The position numbers and the translations under genes were made by a program. DNA of 64,000 bases from Rhynchopus euleeides (lineage: Eukaryota > Euglenozoa > Diplonemea > Diplonemida > Diplonemidae), in NCBI GenBank assembly GCA_963210315.1, contig OY723245.1, positions 62,001 to 126,000 on the forward strand, written 5' to 3'. The notes under the pieces are model-generated. The model did no database searches and was not told the DNA's origin. It saw only the letters and a program-made list of their open reading frames with translations. Shown here in pieces: positions 54,734 through 64,000 of this stretch. The stretch's first letter is position 1, and every line of letters starts with the position of its first letter.

Positions 54734-57677
54734 GTGCCTGGCAGGGTGGTGTGTGCTGTGAAGGGGGCAAGAGCGCGATTGGGGGGCAAGCTGGATCCGT
54801 GGAACAGGCATGAAAGGAGTTGGCCGCCGACCGCTTCCCTATCTCCGCCAGTCAGCCTTCCTCGGTAAACCGCATTGGGGTCATTTTGGCCACGGGTATG
54901 AACACCCCTTAGTGGTGGTCCCCATTCAGGCCACATTCCTTAAGGTAACCCGATCCCTCTTACCGGGGTCTAGAGGCCCGGGGGCAGGTGTGCAGAGGGG
55001 AGTCACTGCAACAATGCGATGTAAACAACATGCGTAACAGAATCTGCCAGAAGAATATCGCACGGCAGATGCAAGGGAAAGAGGAACAGAACAGAGAACA
55101 GAAGGCCTCCAAAGAACAGAGCAGGGGGGTGAACTGAGGAGGGGGGGTGGTGGTAGTGAGCAGAGGGGTGCGGGGGAGGGGGGGCAAGTGTAGGAGGCGG
55201 AGGTTTCCCTCACATTGCCTTTGGATTCTTGTTGCGGGAGTGAGCCTGTGGTTCAGGAGCGAAGCCTCCCAGACACTCGGGATTCCGGCTAATTATACCC
55301 AATTCCGCGCTCTACCGCGTCTTATTTGGTATCGACGACCACACCCCGACGCGTGAAGCGACCGGAGAGTGACATCCACTGGCGTTTTGTTTGTTCTGAA
55401 GAGCTGCACTTTGCCAAAGGGTAGGTGGAGCTGGGGCAGACGGCACTTGCTTCGCACGTTCAGGGGGGCGTTGCAATGGACGAGGGACGAGTGAGCCAGC
55501 CAAGAGCGGACAGAGGGGCACCTGCCCCTCGAGCTCGCCACCCGCTCGCACTCGACCTCAAGAGGTTCTGGGTCGGTTCGAGGGGGGGGGGTTCGAGGGG
55601 AAGGTGCACTTCTCGAACCCTGAAAACGCGACGCTGAATCCACCCGACAACGCCACGGCATTCGCGGACAAGGCAAAGATTCGTCAGGCTTTGGGAAGGG
55701 GAGTGCAGAGCAGAGAGGCACAATATTGAGTGCACCTCCAGGAATACTGCAGCACTTGTCCCAACAAAGGAACAAAGAAGCGCCAGGGAGGGAGAGGGAA
55801 GGGCTGTCTGTAGCAGAGAGCGCACAGACTGCACAGGTTGGGAAGGGGGTGCAGAGATATGTGAGGAGGGGGATTCTCTTGATAAAAAGCGTAGCGACCG
55901 TGCTTCCTTCTTCCTTAATGATGCGTTGACGCTTCCACCACCCTAGCCTGCTGCTTTTTATGTGGGTGTGGAGCACATGTGAACACGAAATAGCAAGACA
56001 CGCAGAAAAGAAGCAGGTCGTCAGAAGCACTCCTACACTATTTACGCATTATGCATGCGCTTAAAAAAACGTTGGGTGTTAGTATCGGACTCCTGCAAAA
56101 GAGAACCCGTGTCATCTTTCCATCAGAAAAGGTGCGGCAGTGAGCTGCGCACCCTACACAGTCTCTCACCAGCCCCTGCGGCCCCTCTTCTCGCACTTCT
56201 CGCGCATCCACCAGAACTTCCTCCTGCAGCAGAGCTGCAGCCCCTCCTCGGTGGCAGGGAACAGCGGCAGCAGCGGCATCACCCAGTGCTCCTGGACATC
56301 CCCTTCTTCTGGAGACACCGATCTACACCATGAACCTCGAGCTGATGCTGGAGCTTTCGGGAGCCTCTGCGAGTGGGTGGCCACGTTTTCTTTGGTGGAC
56401 GCACCCAAAAGAAAATAAAGAAATAGAAAAAACCCGAAAAGAGGTCGAGGCACCCGCTCCACTCCAGCACCATGGGGCTGAGGTTCACGGATCACACAGG
56501 TGAGGATCAGTCCTCTGTGAGGCGCTTATCCTGAAGACGTACCAGTTCCCCGGTCGGTCTCCAGAAACTCGGGCCGCGTCTGGCGCTGTATCGCCTCGGC
56601 GGGGCTGTCGTCCCTTACAGTCTTTTCTGTACGAGGTTTTCCACAGGCTGCACACCTGCCCCGCGGCTGTGTGGCAGTCTTCGCGGAGTGCAATGCGAAG
56701 GTCTGGCCTGACGTGGTGTGACTATTTAGACTCCAGGTGTCTCCACCCTTCCTGGTCTGGGGAGCCTCGGTACCCAAGCAGTTTTCGGTCATGCCCTGGA
56801 CCACGGCCGTGCTAGACTCCTGGTGCAGGCACCCGTCATGGTCCGGGGACGGCCCCCCCAGGCAGTTTAACGTCTTACCCAGGACCTTGGCACCTCCCGC
56901 GGGGCCCCCTGCAAGGTCCTGCGTTGGGCCGGGCCAACGCCCTGCCTGCCCAACCAGGGGGTTGTCGTGGCAATGCAGCCTGCAAAGATGCACCGCCCCT
57001 CTGAAACTAAAAGCAACCACCCACAACGGGCACACACAAAGCTCAAAAAGATCAAAAAAGGCAAAAAAAAGCAAGCATCGGACAGGTGGTTTGTGGTGCC
57101 GGGTTGTGCTGATCTGCTGAGCACCTGATCAGACCAGAAGGCTCCACAGGCAGAACGTCCCGACACCTCCTAACACCCTGTGTCCTTTGAAGCAACATGA
57201 AGAGGATGGGAGGCAACGTCCGGGGCGTTTGCAACACAGCAAGACAACAAATAAAACGGCACGATACAAAGAAGACGGGAGAACGCCAAACCGACAAACG
57301 CCGCCGCACGCATCAAAACTCCCACATCAAAACAACAAAACACAGCCGCGGCCACGAAGAGAAACCACCAGACAACATGTAGCGTCCGGATCTTTTGGTT
57401 AGTGGTACACTGTAAAGGAATGCTCTTTATTTTTGCAGCAAAACCTGCCCCGCGCCCCCCAGCAAAACCGCAATTCCTCCCCTTGGCTAGAACAGAGAGG
57501 AACCGGTACCTGGGCACGGGGTAATAAAAGGCACCTGCACAGGAAGACGCCCCACAGGCTGGTGGTGGTCGTGGTTAGTTTGGGCTAGGACACACTAGAC
57601 CCTGTGGGCCGCTTGGAGTAGAGTGGGTGCTGGAGTGGCACGGTCGCAAGACAGCGACACCGAACGGGCGGGCCTCT
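54734..57677. other. Three-kilobase spacer without supported genes
   Basis: Open frames of up to 245 codons occur on the minus strand (55293-56030, 56526-57074) but show no recognisable motif, strong low-complexity bias and no clear start context. A weak Cys pair (CAAC) in the second is the only hint of a real protein. G runs at 55138-55147 and 55584-55592. Confidence 0.45.
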
Positions 57678-58610
57678 TTACGCCTGAGCAGACAGCAGTG
57701 TTGCGAAGGACGCCCAATCGGCAGGCGCCTGCGCCACGGCCTCTGCGCTGCAGCTGCGCGGCAGCCCCTCTGCCCCTGCCTCGCGCAGCTTGTTGTACAG
57801 CTCCTGGGGCAGCAGCACGTAGCGTGCGCCCTGGCTCGCCTTGCCTGCGTTGCGGAGCGCGTCGAAGGAGGTGAACATCGGCACCGGCGACAGCGTCGCC
57901 GGCTCCACGAGGATGAACTTGGTGCGCCCGGGCCCCGGCTGCTGCCCCAGGTGCTGAGACAGGGAGTCGGCAACCTTCCCCGAGCCCCAGCGCCGGTGCA
58001 CCAGGGCGGGCAGCGGGTTCGAAACAGCCGCAGCCTCCTCAGGCACAGGCAGCAGGTGTGCCGGCGGAAGCACCACATTGACGAGGAACCTGTCGTCGAC
58101 GTGGAGGTCGTCTGGCAGGGACACCGGCTGTGAAGCTGCGCGGGCTAGAGCGCTGGGGCGCCGCTTCCCTGCGATCTTCTTGGCCTGCTCGTCAGACCAG
58201 CGCTGTGCGTCGCGGCGCTTCTGCGCCTCCGCCTTGTCGCAGCTGTGGTCAGACTCCATCCTGTGCGCCGAGCAGTACACCACGTTGCAGTAGTAGCACC
58301 GCATGTCAGTCAGAAGCTTCTCTGCGCAATCAGGGTGACTGCAGGTGGAGAATTTGCGCGTCGTGGCGCCAGCGTGTTGCCTGCGCTGCGCGTCGCTGCG
58401 TGCCTCGTGCTCGCGCCAGCTGTCGCAGCTGTGGACCTCAAAGGGGAGGCACGCCTGGCAGTGGATCTTCTTGCAGTGCACGCAGGCGTAGCCGAACATC
58501 TCCGCCTTCCCACACTGCTGGCACATCGTCTTGTCGTCGAAGCAGTCCTCTTGCACAATCATCTGCGCACCGTCAGCACGCTTCATCCCGAAGACCTTCC
58601 CACTCGACAT
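57678..58610 (-). CDS. ZFAND1: AN1-type zinc-finger protein, ZFAND1/Cuz1-like
   Basis: A single-exon gene of 310 residues. Two AN1 zinc fingers are complete: the first with Cys30, Cys33, Cys43, Cys46, Cys51, Cys54, His60 and Cys62; the second with Cys90, Cys95, Cys105, Cys108, Cys113, His116, His122 and Cys124. The C-terminal part (about 160-290, DDRFLVNVVLPP, GSGKVADSLSQHLG) fits the ubiquitin-like domain of the ZFAND1/Cuz1 family. In animals and yeast these proteins bind the proteasome and Cdc48/p97 and act in arsenite and stress-granule responses. The double-AN1 plus ubiquitin-like order supports this over ZFAND2. The linker with RRPSALARAAS is basic. Confidence 0.88.
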   Translation of the reverse strand: MSSGKVFGMKRADGAQMIVQEDCFDDKTMCQQCGKAEMFGYACVHCKKIHCQACLPFEVHSCDSWREHEARSDAQRRQHAGATTRKFSTCSHPDCAEKLLTDMRCYYCNVVYCSAHRMESDHSCDKAEAQKRRDAQRWSDEQAKKIAGKRRPSALARAASQPVSLPDDLHVDDRFLVNVVLPPAHLLPVPEEAAAVSNPLPALVHRRWGSGKVADSLSQHLGQQPGPGRTKFILVEPATLSPVPMFTSFDALRNAGKASQGARYVLLPQELYNKLREAGAEGLPRSCSAEAVAQAPADWASFATLLSAQA

Positions 58611-59172
58611 TGGAACAGGGGTTGAGTTGTCTCGAGACAGAGAGACGAAGCAATGGGGGGAGTGGGGCAGCTAGGGGGACAAGAGCTACTGGGAGTAGTA
58701 AAGTAAGGCACAGATGCAGGGAGGTGCGTCACCGAGATGTAGTGAGTTGCTCGGTCGAAGAACAGAAGGGGGGCGCAAGAAGGCGTGCAAGGTGTAGGGC
58801 GGTCTAAGGCTCCTGTGTATTGTCTGGATGAGGGTGTGGGTTCGAGGCTCCGGTTACGGCAGAGACACCCCTCCCCCAGCAACAGGTGAAACTATTAACC
58901 TATTCGATGAGCTCCACAACGCGCTGACGACGGGGCGAGCAGAAGACAATGAAACGGACCTGGTGCGAGGTAACCTTTTTAGTCAGTGTAGATGCACCGA
59001 GCGAGCTCTGGGACTGCCTCCACACACACACCCCATACACTCCCAGTGCACCACCGCACAACTTTCAACGATATTCTGACTAGACGCACTTCTGCCGATT
59101 CTATCAGACCTCGACTTCGGGCCTCTTCTCCCTCATCTCGCCTCTGCTCGGTTGCCCCCCTTGTGGCCTGTC
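58611..59172. other. Spacer, no gene seen
   Basis: Intergenic sequence between the ZFAND1-like and Nudix genes, both minus strand. No coding frame or structured element was recognised. Confidence 0.5.
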
Positions 59173-59868
59173 TCATGAGCTCTTCGCATGCGACATGAAG
59201 ACGCCGAGAATCACGCGGTTCCCCTGGTCCTTCCCGAAGTAGGGACCAGCGGCAATATCCTCCAGGTCCTTCCACACAAGCTCCTTCAGGTCGTCTGCCG
59301 CCTTGGCAGCGGATGCCTGCTCCGCAGACATGGTGCACTGCACCGCGAAGTTCAGCGCCGGCACCCCTGTGTCTTTGTACATCTCGGGGACACCGTCACC
59401 GAGGAGCCGGCAGTCCCTGGGGGTAAGGCCAAACTCCTCAGACACCTCCCGCTCGGCACCCTGCAGCACCGTCTCGCCCTGCCGCACGAAGCCCCCCGGG
59501 AAGTCGAGCATGCCCGACTCCCTCCGCAGCCCCATCAGCAGCGTGCTGCGCGTCCCAGGCTTCAGCAGCATGATGGTCGTGGCGGGGCGTGGCGCACGCG
59601 CCTCCCACAACACCTCCCCGGCACACGTGGGGTACCACAGGCCCTCGAACTTCTCGTACCTCAGGGGCTCCTGGGCGAAGGGGCAGTAGCGGTAGCGCCG
59701 CCAGTGGGTGTCGGTCTCTGCCGGGTTGACGAAGCGCAGTGCCTTCTCAGGTGCTGTCGGGTGCACAGGCGTGGGGGCTGCACGCAGAGAGGCGAGCCAG
59801 GCAACACCGAGCACGGCAGCCAGCACGCATGCGATGGCGCGCCATGTGCTTGCAGGTGGGGGTGGCAT
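59173..59868 (-). CDS. Membrane-anchored Nudix hydrolase
   Basis: With the ATG at 59868 (two bases after a CACAG) the product has 231 residues. Residues 11-29 form one hydrophobic segment (AIACVLAAVLGVAWLASL), a signal anchor. The Nudix box GX5EX7REUXEEXGU is complete at 126-148 (GFVRQGE, then REVSEEFGL), so the enzyme should hydrolyse a nucleoside diphosphate linked to another moiety. Cys62 and Cys82 upstream of the box could be remnants of the zinc ribbon seen in NUDT12/NudC-like and DUF4743-type members. Substrate cannot be told from the sequence. An in-frame extension to 59946 is open but less likely. Confidence 0.88.
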   Translation of the reverse strand: MPPPPASTWRAIACVLAAVLGVAWLASLRAAPTPVHPTAPEKALRFVNPAETDTHWRRYRYCPFAQEPLRYEKFEGLWYPTCAGEVLWEARAPRPATTIMLLKPGTRSTLLMGLRRESGMLDFPGGFVRQGETVLQGAEREVSEEFGLTPRDCRLLGDGVPEMYKDTGVPALNFAVQCTMSAEQASAAKAADDLKELVWKDLEDIAAGPYFGKDQGNRVILGVFMSHAKSS

Positions 59869-60043
59869 TGCTGTGTTGCGGCCACGTGTGTCAGCAAGAT
59901 GCGATGTAACTCCTAATTCCAGGCAATGCTTCCACAGGGGACGCAACAGTGTGTGGGGCGAGTGGGCGGGGCTATTTCGGGATGCGTGCAGAGAGGTGGT
60001 GACGACTCAGACGGACGGTTCCTGGCGAGTGCTGGCGAGGCAA

Positions 60044-60460
60044 TGCCCATATACGTATGGGTACAAGATTACGTATGGTTACAAAAAACTTTACTTTCCC
60101 ATATACCTGGGACCCCCGTGTTTAGGCCCCCCCCCCTGGGGGTCTGGGGGGGCTTAAACACAGGGGGGCCTAAACACGGGGGTGGGCTGTTCTGGAGGGT
60201 CATCAGGTGGCCGCTAGGCCACCTGATGCCCTCCAAGTGCTGTCAGAGTCGAAAAGTGGGGTGCCAAAAGTCCATCCGGACCGGAATCACCCCCCTACGA
60301 CAGCAGCGGAAGAGGTCATAGTGGTCTCCACCGTGCCACCCCCGTGTAAAAGCCCCCCCTGTGTTTAGGCCCCCCCCTGGCCGAAATTGGCCTCCAGGGG
60401 GGGCCTAAACACGGGGGGCCCCAGGTACGTATGGTTACCAACACCATACGTATATGGGCA
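60044..60460. mobile_element. Inverted-repeat element with TGCCCATATACGTATGG ends
   Basis: TGCCCATATACGTATGG at 60044-60060 is mirrored exactly at 60444-60460. Inside, TACGTATGGTTAC follows on both sides, and two GC-rich palindromes built on CCCGTGTTTAGGCCCCCCC and its complement occur at 60112-60182 and 60340-60418. The unique core contains a further inverted repeat (GGTGGCCGCTAGGCCACC near 60205). No coding potential. Flanking bases are AA on both sides, which is too short to call a target duplication. It looks like a non-autonomous element of about 417 bp. Confidence 0.65.
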
Positions 60461-61639
60461 AATATGTTTCCCGACAAGAGTTTGGCCATATTTTCAGAAA
60501 TTTCTGACTTCCACTGGATTTCCACCCAGAAGCCAAAATTTCCAGATTTTCAGTGGATTTCCAGCCAAAACTCAGAATTTCAGGCTTCACAGGGCTTTTC
60601 AGCCCAAAGCCTAAAATTCCAAATTTCTGCTAGACCTTCACACAACCCTGGACTTTCAGTCAGAACCAAAATTCTTGCCTCAGGATTCTCCTGGATTTTC
60701 AATCAACCTGAGATTTCTCAAGTTGAGGAGGCTTTCAGTCAGAACTGAAAAGTTCCAGAGTTTTGGTGGACTGGACAACACTTGGTTGAAATCCACCAGA
60801 ACTTGGAACCTCGAGGTCAGACAGAAAGGGTGTCACAGAACTTGGAAAACTGGCTTGGTTGACAATTCAGGAGAAGTTTCCCTGGACTTGGAATTTGGTT
60901 CTCTGGCATGGCGCAGCCATGGCCCCTTTATGGGTGGGGGTGGGGAGGGGGAGCGGGGAATATGAGTATATGAGGCGATGCTGCAGGTAGCAGGGGAGTT
61001 CAAGGGGCAGTGGATGTGGGTGAGGGTGAGGGTGGGGTGGGGAAAGGCGCCAGGCGTGATTCGAAGGGCATCGGGCAGGGCAGCTGGCAGGACCTTTGGG
61101 GCCTTTGAGGCAGTTGCTGCCAGGGAGCAGGTGCGGTGGTACAGGAGAGGCACGTGGAGGCGGTGCAGCCGCGTGGCAACGCGGTTGTCAACCCCCATGT
61201 GCCAAGGAGGGGTGTGTTGTCCAACACAGCATTGGGTGGGTTGAAGAAGGTCCCCCGCCCGTTGCCCGTTGGCTTCAGGCCGGGAGTTGCCTCTTCCTTC
61301 CCTTCCGCTTACATGCGGTGTCCAACACAACAGCACCCCTTTCCATCCATTCAAAGTCAGCTGAGCTGGCGCAGGCACCCCCCCGTGAAAACGGGGCGCG
61401 CAACGCAGAGAAAGACTCAAAGACTCATACAAAGTTCTTGTTGCAGCAGTGGAGAACCGCACCGAGCCACATGCTCTTGGTGCGCCCCCACAGGAAACAC
61501 GGACACACACACGTCGTAACCCCCTCAAACGTACCACCCCCACCTCAACCCACCTACACCCCCGCAAGTTGACAACGGACAGGCCAGCTCTGGTGTGCTG
61601 AACCGTACTGCTGCCACCCCGTTGGGACACTCGCGGCCT
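60461..61639. other. Spacer with degenerate TTTCCAG-rich repeat
   Basis: From about 60480 to 60900 the plus strand is a degenerate tandem of short phrases such as GATTTCCA, AGATTTTCA and CCAAAATT, unlike the GC-rich sequence around it. The rest (60900-61639) has no supported gene. Confidence 0.5.
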
Positions 61640-62644
61640 TCACACCGCAAGGAACGACTTCTCAATATCAGGGGCTGTTTTGGATTGCTGGAAGCGGAGG
61701 TGCCAGTCTTCGCCTGCGCGGCGGTCGACAGGTTTGACGTAAGAGAGGTGGTTCGGGTGGTCCAGGTTGACCTGCAGTGCAGCTGTCTGGTGGGCGTGCA
61801 GCATTGGGCGCAGCGCGTCGTAGTCGTTTATCGCGTCGTTGAAGTCCAGAGTGACAGCGGCCCCAAGCACCACCACCACGCTGAGCAGGATAGAAAAGCT
61901 GAGCTTTGCCTGGACTTCCGACAGGGATGCGTTGCACCCCGTCACAATGACGAGTGAGGCGTAGCTGGGGTCGCAGAGCGCAAGCTGCTGCACCTCATCC
62001 TCCGACACGATGTAGATGTAGATGGTCAGCACGTAGAGCGTCCACATCTGCGAGACGAAAAAGAGCCTCGCGAAGAATTCGCTGACACTGTGCCCTGCAT
62101 ACAGCCCGATCGTAGCGCTGAAAATACCGACAATGCCGCAGAAAATGTCGCTGAAGGTGTTCTCGCCCGTCTTGACCTTTATGGACGACAGGACGGCAAA
62201 GATGAACGTCACGATGCACAGCACCAGCTGCACACCAGAGGCTATCTTCTGCGTGAGTGTCAGGCGTATCATGCGTGCCTCCGGGCCCTCCTTCCCGTTG
62301 AAGACCTGGAGGAACTTTGTGGTCATGTTCCGCTGCTCGATGTCCTCATCGATGAACTGGGGTGCATGTGCTGCCTCCTGGACAGATGCGGTGCTCTGGG
62401 ACTCCGTGTCGTCGTCCAGTTCAATCGTCTCCTTCAGCGCTTCGCGCTTGACACGCTCTCGTCGCGACATTGTGATGGCCTTCTTCTTCCATTTCGAGAG
62501 CTTTCCGACCACCATGGACGTGTCGCCCAATTGGAGCGACTGGCTCTCGCCGCGAGCGAGGCTGTCGTCATCATGGGCGGTTTCGACCGTCCTGAAATCG
62601 AAATTCGGCACCAAGGCACTGAGGCCCTGGCCATTTCTGAACAT
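61640..62644 (-). CDS. Four-transmembrane protein
   Basis: From the ATG at 62644 the frame encodes 334 residues. The N-terminal 130 residues are charged and cytosolic in character (KWKKK, RRERVKREA, ELDDDTES). Four hydrophobic helices follow at about 134-156, 166-186, 193-213 and 247-268. The loop between helices 3 and 4 has Cys224 and Cys237 and a possible N-glycosylation site (NAS), resembling a small tetraspan extracellular loop, but the CCG signature of tetraspanins is missing. The C-terminal 65 residues are hydrophilic. I do not recognise a family. The frame stays open upstream of 62644 without a better start. Confidence 0.65.
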   Translation of the reverse strand: MFRNGQGLSALVPNFDFRTVETAHDDDSLARGESQSLQLGDTSMVVGKLSKWKKKAITMSRRERVKREALKETIELDDDTESQSTASVQEAAHAPQFIDEDIEQRNMTTKFLQVFNGKEGPEARMIRLTLTQKIASGVQLVLCIVTFIFAVLSSIKVKTGENTFSDIFCGIVGIFSATIGLYAGHSVSEFFARLFFVSQMWTLYVLTIYIYIVSEDEVQQLALCDPSYASLVIVTGCNASLSEVQAKLSFSILLSVVVVLGAAVTLDFNDAINDYDALRPMLHAHQTAALQVNLDHPNHLSYVKPVDRRAGEDWHLRFQQSKTAPDIEKSFLAV

Positions 62645-63347
62645 TGTTGCGTCTAGCTCATCAAACAAGCCAGAGTGGATGCCCTGCAGTGCGTCGTGAT
62701 GGCACACCACACACAGACCTGCCTGACAGGCAGAGAGGCAGGAGAACAAATCAAGCGCAAGGCCAGGGGCGGGGGGAGGCGGCGGAGGGCGGTGGGCGTG
62801 CGTTTCCATTCCCGTTGCTCTGTGGGTTCGCACTCTGAAAAGAGTAGCGAGAGGCCAACAACCACAGGCGCACGACGCGGTCTGGTGGGCCTGGCTAGGC
62901 CAGGCTAGCCGGGTTTCGACGAGTCGGAATGAAGTCCGAGACCCGACAACCGAGTCGTGCGTTCAAGAGGGAGGCGGGCGGAGAACACACAGTGTGTGAA
63001 GTGGCATGAATCTTCGGTGCCTCAGGGGCGTCACGGTTCCTTTGCAACTTCGTTGCTGCACTTTGCGGAAAACGAGGTCCACACTGCCGAATCACGATTC
63101 AACAGGAAAAAACGCCTCGAACACAACCAAGCAAAACGTGACCCTGCCAACAAAAATGAGGGTATTTTTTTCAAAAGCAACCACAGAACACCCCCCGACT
63201 CGTTGTGTACCCCACTACCACCACCACCCTCCACCCCCCGTCAATAAAGGGCACAGAAACACTCACCCAGTTTGGGCACATGCCAGAACGCATCAAGAAA
63301 GAGAAGGGGAACTTGTTGGGGTTCTGAGCTGGAATTCAGGTCATCAC
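62645..63347. other. Spacer, no gene seen
   Basis: Intergenic sequence between two minus-strand genes. It includes a short palindromic run GGCTAGGCCAGGCTAGCC near 62889-62908 and CCA/CCC-rich tracts near 63217-63238. No coding frame is supported. Confidence 0.5.
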
Positions 63348-64000
63348 TCACCGCGACGCACAGCGCACGGTGAGGGTATCTGCGGGACTCCTCCGGCAGT
63401 TCTGCGCGGTGGCAAAACCAGCCGCACGCAGGTGCGGGTCCTCCAGGAGGTCAGGATTGGCACACGCCTGTGGCGAGGACATGCCTGTCAGGGCAATCTG
63501 CGCAATGCTCGCCAGCCGCACGGCCGACTTCGACGTCACACCTATGGCCCGCAGGTGCTCCGCAGGGGCACGGTATTTGCTCTTCAGCATGTGCACCTCA
63601 CTCGCCGAAGGCACAAACGACGGCGTCGAGGCAAGGTAGTCGATGTAGCGCCTGTCAGCCATCAGGCGCTGTGCAGCTACGCGCGGCACATTCCTCCGCT
63701 TCGCCCCGAACCTCTCTGCAGCACGGATGTCAGCCTCGGGGGCGTCGTCCACCACCTTTGAGCTGGTCTGCGTCGCAGGGCACAGCCTGTTGCTGCGCAG
63801 CAGCTTTGTGTGAACGGCATGCTGGTACTGCGTCCTGACGATGGGGTTGGGTGTGGCGGCGCGCTGTGCGCACCACAGCTGCGGCGCTTCTCTCGGGGAG
63901 GAGATGTTGTGGACCTTCGACTTGTGGTTGATGGTGTACGATGCGGCAGGGCTGGCGTACCGTATCCCGGCGCGCTGCGGTGCCGGATCGTTCCCGATGT
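63348..64000 (-). CDS. Partial unknown protein, cut by the window end
   Basis: The minus-strand frame is open from the right edge of the window to a stop at 63348, giving the last 216 residues of a protein; the start lies outside the window. Codon usage and Arg/Ala/Ser-rich composition match neighbouring genes. Visible segments include YASPAASYTINHKSKV, a SSPREAP stretch and RYIDYLASTPSFVPSASEV. No domain is recognised. The repeated short Tyr/Pro/Ser phrases near the start resemble microtubule-associated or ciliary inner proteins, but this is only an impression. Confidence 0.6.
   Translation of the reverse strand, partial: IGNDPAPQRAGIRYASPAASYTINHKSKVHNISSPREAPQLWCAQRAATPNPIVRTQYQHAVHTKLLRSNRLCPATQTSSKVVDDAPEADIRAAERFGAKRRNVPRVAAQRLMADRRYIDYLASTPSFVPSASEVHMLKSKYRAPAEHLRAIGVTSKSAVRLASIAQIALTGMSSPQACANPDLLEDPHLRAAGFATAQNCRRSPADTLTVRCASR

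Noticed and set aside
55293-56030. 245-codon minus-strand frame
   Set aside because: Cys/Ser/Pro-rich without motif, no good start context; composition matches intergenic sequence.
56526-57074. 182-codon minus-strand frame with a CAAC pair
   Set aside because: A possible small gene, but nothing beyond one Cys pair supports it and the N-terminus is a translated T/A tract.
1-64000. tRNA, rRNA or spliced-leader genes
   Set aside because: I found no cloverleaf with a convincing GTTCRA loop and no rRNA-like stretch; absence by eye is not proof.

Overview
This is a nuclear segment from a unicellular eukaryote. Genes are broken by short GT-AG introns, and the proteins are eukaryotic families: a CaMKK-like kinase, a PPP phosphatase, an FCP/SCP phosphatase, PCMT, a calpain, an AN1 zinc-finger protein, an ankyrin protein and a Nudix protein. 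Every host gene I can support (14, one cut by the window end) lies on the minus strand. Several are only about 146-195 bp apart, and most start codons have an AG a short way upstream, as expected for polycistronic transcription with trans-splicing. With telomere-like GGGTTA sequence and a kinetoplastid-style calpain, this makes a euglenozoan (perhaps a diplonemid) my best guess. That is inference; no rRNA or spliced-leader gene is visible.

Layout. Positions 1-13,000 are a mobile-element landscape. An element with CACGGTGG ends (754-8454) carries dense palindromic subterminal repeats, a small TA-flanked element and an RNase H fragment of a retroelement. Close to its right end it is interrupted by a related intact two-gene element (4980-8424). 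Two further TA-flanked elements follow: 9857-11004, with 360-370 bp inverted arms, and 11356-12930, which carries the only credible plus-strand gene. A kinase gene lies at 13.6-15.4 kb. Positions 16.37-28.52 kb are a 12 kb satellite of degenerate telomere-like units that switches orientation near 17.6 kb.

From 28.6 kb to the end the window is host genic: PPP phosphatase (30.8-32.6), a homopolymer-rich gene desert (32.6-38.6), FCP-like phosphatase (38.6-40.0), a tight five-gene cluster (PCMT, RasGAP-like, C11orf65/MFI-like, acylated helical protein, ankyrin; 40.66-46.3), calpain (48.3-51.4), Pro-rich protein (52.6-54.7), ZFAND1-like (57.7-58.6), Nudix (59.2-59.9), four-TM protein (61.6-62.6) and a partial gene at the right edge. 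I rebuilt sixteen introns (44-185 bp, mostly 44-58); twelve begin GTATG. Several host proteins fit signalling at membranes, cilia or the cytoskeleton (RIIa/Dpy-30-like kinase, IQ protein, dually acylated protein, calpain), but no shared pathway is proven.
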